In this document: positions 62,060 through 64,000 of the stretch, in pieces
How the letters are laid out: each line of letters begins with the position of its first letter
Numbering within the stretch: position 1 is the first letter of the stretch
NCBI RefSeq assembly: GCF_046054195.1
Contig: NZ_JBEQCS010000015.1
Location: 1 to 64,000, forward strand
Source of the DNA: Celerinatantimonas sp046054195
GTDB lineage: Bacteria; Pseudomonadota; Gammaproteobacteria; Enterobacterales; Celerinatantimonadaceae
Reading direction: 5' to 3'
DNA: 64,000 bases
Notes under the pieces: generated by a model
Database searches by the model: none
Seen by the model: only the letters and a program-made list of their open reading frames with translations
What the model was told of the DNA's origin: nothing
Translations under genes and position numbers: made by a program

Positions 62060-62614
62060 ATGAAGTCCATCAAGATCGTTTGTATTAGTAGCGGTATCCG
62101 TAAACAGTCCAACTCTCAAGCGGTAATGAGTAGTGTCATTGAGTTGATTAGTGATAGAGCGACATGTTCACAGCTACCCATCGGCGCATATCCTCATTAC
62201 AGCCAAGATCTAGAACAAGATGCTTTGCCTGAATTGATTCATCAGGCGCGCGCGCTCATTGAAGATTGTGATGCAGTGATTATTGTCACCTCAGAATATA
62301 ACCATGGTATTCCTGGTGTTCTAAAAAATGCACTAGACTGGCTTTCTCGTCCTGTCAGAGCAAGCGCAATGAAACATAAACCGGTGTTGTTTATCTCTCA
62401 ATCGACAGGGGCACTCGGTGGCGTCAGAGCTCAATATCAATTACGCGAGACTTTATCATCCATGCTTTGCGAGTTAGTTCCGCTTCCTGAAATCACTATT
62501 GCATCTATTGCCAATAAAATCGTGAATGGCAAGTTACAAGATGAAAAGGCACAGCAATTTATGGCGACTCAGCTAAATGAATTTCTGACTGTGATTAGCA
62601 ATAAGAAGGAGTGA
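62060..62614 (+). CDS. NADPH-dependent FMN reductase
   Basis: 184 residues of the flavodoxin-like fold. The FMN phosphate loop is SSGIRKQSNSQAV and the second motif TSEYNHGIPGVLKNALDWLS, then VLFISQSTGALGG. Family includes chromate/quinone/azo reductases. It is followed 5 bp later by the small XapX gene and is divergent from an AraC gene, so an inducible quinone- or electrophile-detoxification role is likely. Confidence 0.88.
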   Translation: MKSIKIVCISSGIRKQSNSQAVMSSVIELISDRATCSQLPIGAYPHYSQDLEQDALPELIHQARALIEDCDAVIIVTSEYNHGIPGVLKNALDWLSRPVRASAMKHKPVLFISQSTGALGGVRAQYQLRETLSSMLCELVPLPEITIASIANKIVNGKLQDEKAQQFMATQLNEFLTVISNKKE

Positions 62615-62619
62615 TAAGA

Positions 62620-62745
62620 ATGGAGAATCTTTGGGCTCTTTTAGTAGGGATCATCATGGGAGGTGGGTTTGCTTTTTTAAAATTGCCAATCCCAGCCCCA
62701 CAGAATCTAGCCGGTATTTTAGGCGCTTTCGGTGTATTTATCTGA
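62620..62745 (+). CDS. XapX-domain protein, shortened
   Basis: 41 residues from ATG 62620 (MENLWALLVGIIMGGGFAFL, then KLPIPAPQNLAGILGAFGVF). It matches the XapX (DUF1427) pattern of about 50 residues with two hydrophobic helices and the PxPAP motif. The usual last residues (GYKL-like) are missing because the sequence runs into unrelated DNA ending in TGA. It may still be a functional small membrane protein. Co-transcribed with the FMN reductase. Confidence 0.75.
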   Translation: MENLWALLVGIIMGGGFAFLKLPIPAPQNLAGILGAFGVFI

Positions 62746-62904
62746 CTCACCAATTTCGAACCTTATTGCTGTTGCATCTAAAGTTGGCCAACTCTCTTCC
62801 ATAAAACCAAAGAAAAATAGTATTACTTGTATATCTCTGTGCTTTTGGTCATTTTCTTTCATCGAATCGTAAAGAAAAGTTTTAATTTCTTGTTCGATAT
62901 CCAT
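62719..62904 (-). CDS. Hypothetical protein overlapping xapX end
   Basis: 61 residues on the minus strand (MDIEQEIKTFLYDSMKENDQ start), acidic and helical at first. Its last codons overlap the shortened end of xapX (26 bp), which suggests both genes lost their ends at one deletion junction. The family is not recognised. Confidence 0.45.
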   Translation of the reverse strand: MDIEQEIKTFLYDSMKENDQKHRDIQVILFFFGFMEESWPTLDATAIRFEIGESDKYTESA

Positions 62905-63518
62905 AATCTAAATACTCACCTTGTAGGCTTAACATTTTTATATTGTGCGCGCTCAAAAACTGCCTGCACACTTTTACCCTAAATTTCTATAATCTTTATT
63001 ATATCAGATAGATACATGATGCTACTGAAATACATCTCGAAATAAAGTGTGCGTGCACAACATCTTCGCAAGGCAATTTCATAACATTCTGATTTATTGG
63101 GTTTTATTCATACCACGGGAAACAAAGTGTGCACATAAAAGCAAAAAATCCTCTATTTACTCGCTCAGATAAATAATATTGTTCATATATACATATTTTT
63201 TGTTGACTCTATCGTGACTCACAATCTCGTTAAGTGGATGCCCTTGGAGATACCCATCCACCACTGCGATAACTAGCAATCATTAATAAGGCGGTAGTCA
63301 TTTTGTAGTATTACAAAAATTTGGTCAGTCTTTAGAAGCTAGAGTTAGCCAAAAATCACGAGGCTAACTCATTTAGGGGCACAATTGATTTGCTCAAGTA
63401 GTCTCGAGGTAATTGCATCTTTTTAAGCAACCCATTAAGGTTCGTTTTGTCATTTAATGTAATGGGTTACGGTATCTACCTGCATACTGTTATTACTTAG
63501 ATAGCAAAAGGAAGGCGT
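62905..63518. other. Intergenic region with repeated GTGTGC motifs and hairpins
   Basis: No gene seen in 614 bp. AAAGTGTGC occurs at 63044-63052 and 63125-63133, and its reverse GCACACTTTT at 62966-62975. The second lies in the palindrome TGTGC-GT-GCACA. Hairpins GAGTTAGCC/GGCTAACTC (about 63349-63375) and AACCCATTA/TAATGGGTT (about 63428-63470) come before the MOSC gene. Confidence 0.45.
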
Positions 63519-64000
63519 ATGGCCAAAGTTGTCTCAGTTAGTAAAAGTCACAGTCATTCATTTTCAAAAACAGTTTTATCTTCAATTATGCTGATTCGAG
63601 GTGAAGGTGTTGAAGGCGATGCGCATCAAGGCAAAACAGTTCAACATCGCTCAAGAGTCAAAGCTGACCCGACACAGCCTAATCTTCGGCAGGTGCATTT
63701 GATTCATCAGGAGTTATTCGATGAGCTCAACAAGAGTGGTTTTACTGTTGAACCAGGCGCTCTTGGTGAAAATATTACCACGCAAGGAGTTGAGTTATTA
63801 TCTCTACCGAAAGGGACGATTTTAACCTTTCCAAGTGGGGCTCAAATTGCAATAACTGGTCTGCGCAATCCTTGTCCGCAAATTGAAAACTTTCAAAATG
63901 GCTTACTTGACGCGGTATTAAGTCGTGATGAGTCAGGACGATTGAGTCGAAAAGCGGGTGTTATGGCAATTGTACTCGTGGGTGGGGTGGTAAACAGTGG
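63519..64000 (+). CDS. MOSC-domain protein, cut by window edge
   Basis: About 160 residues visible from ATG 63519 (AAAAGGAAGG upstream). MOSC features: GVEGDAHQGKTVQHRSRVK, QVHLIHQELFDELN, PGALGENITTQGVELLSLPK and the conserved Cys in GLRNPCPQIENFQNG. MOSC proteins bind molybdenum or pyridoxal cofactors; YiiM relatives reduce N-hydroxylated compounds. The 3' end lies beyond 64000. Confidence 0.85.
   Translation, partial: MAKVVSVSKSHSHSFSKTVLSSIMLIRGEGVEGDAHQGKTVQHRSRVKADPTQPNLRQVHLIHQELFDELNKSGFTVEPGALGENITTQGVELLSLPKGTILTFPSGAQIAITGLRNPCPQIENFQNGLLDAVLSRDESGRLSRKAGVMAIVLVGGVVNS

Noticed and set aside
1..64000. CRISPR arrays, rRNA and tRNA genes
   Set aside because: No regularly spaced direct repeats with unique spacers, and no recognisable rRNA or tRNA stretches were seen.

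Overview
The window looks like a chromosomal accessory region of a marine or plant-associated gammaproteobacterium close to Vibrionaceae. The basis is the VCR-like integron attC sites, the Lrp/LysR/RpiR-controlled catabolic operons, the moderate-to-low GC with AT-rich intergenic DNA, and DbpA, SelO and TonB-receptor proteins of gammaproteobacterial type. I cannot place the species. I saw no rRNA, tRNA, CRISPR array, intact transposase or integron integrase.

Layout. 0-1 kb: edge of a mobile repeat, a possible immunity-type gene and a gene scrap. 1-2.7 kb: ACC deaminase (acdS) with its divergent Lrp-type regulator. 2.8-11.9 kb: LysR regulator divergent from a five-gene di/oligopeptide ABC transporter followed by two M20 peptidases. 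12.1-13.4 kb: a small kinase, a MITE-like repeat and an orphan Tsi6-family immunity gene. 13.4-16.6 kb: TonB-dependent siderophore receptor with a divergent AraC regulator that lacks a normal start codon. 16.8-20.2 kb: MFS transporter beside two decayed genes (LysR and an Old Yellow Enzyme-type flavin oxidoreductase). 21.0-28.6 kb: NCS1 permease, hydantoinase/oxoprolinase A and B, MFS transporter and a double-domain Lrp regulator in one operon. 28.9-29.7 kb: CHAD protein.

29.8-36.0 kb (minus strand): an RpiR-controlled operon combining a ureohydrolase, an amino-acid-type ABC importer and a MmgE/PrpD protein, with paired TGATTCA repeats upstream. 36.7-40.3 kb: dbpA and two exported proteins. 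40.3-49.5 kb: a divergent LysR-centred catabolic locus. One arm holds a class II aldolase, a solute-binding protein, a PhyH-type dioxygenase and a fused permease-ATPase. The other holds an FAD monooxygenase, RidA, DUF1028 and an ArgE-like deacylase. Together they look like import and stepwise breakdown of one nitrogenous compound that I cannot name.

49.5-54.3 kb: an array of integron gene cassettes with several full attC sites and some partial ones but no integrase (a CALIN). It carries small genes including SMI1/KNR4, GNAT and DUF6434 proteins. 54.3-64 kb: GFA-family protein, SelO, a membrane protein, two further copies of the dispersed repeat, an esterase, a TetR-controlled alpha/beta hydrolase-YdcZ pair with two matching operators, an AraC regulator divergent from an NADPH-FMN reductase, a shortened XapX gene, and a MOSC protein that runs off the right edge.

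Overall the window is dominated by uptake and degradation modules for nitrogen compounds (ACC, peptides, hydantoin/oxoproline-like, guanidino-like, N-acyl-like), each with its own regulator, interspersed with integron cassettes, MITE-like repeats and immunity genes.
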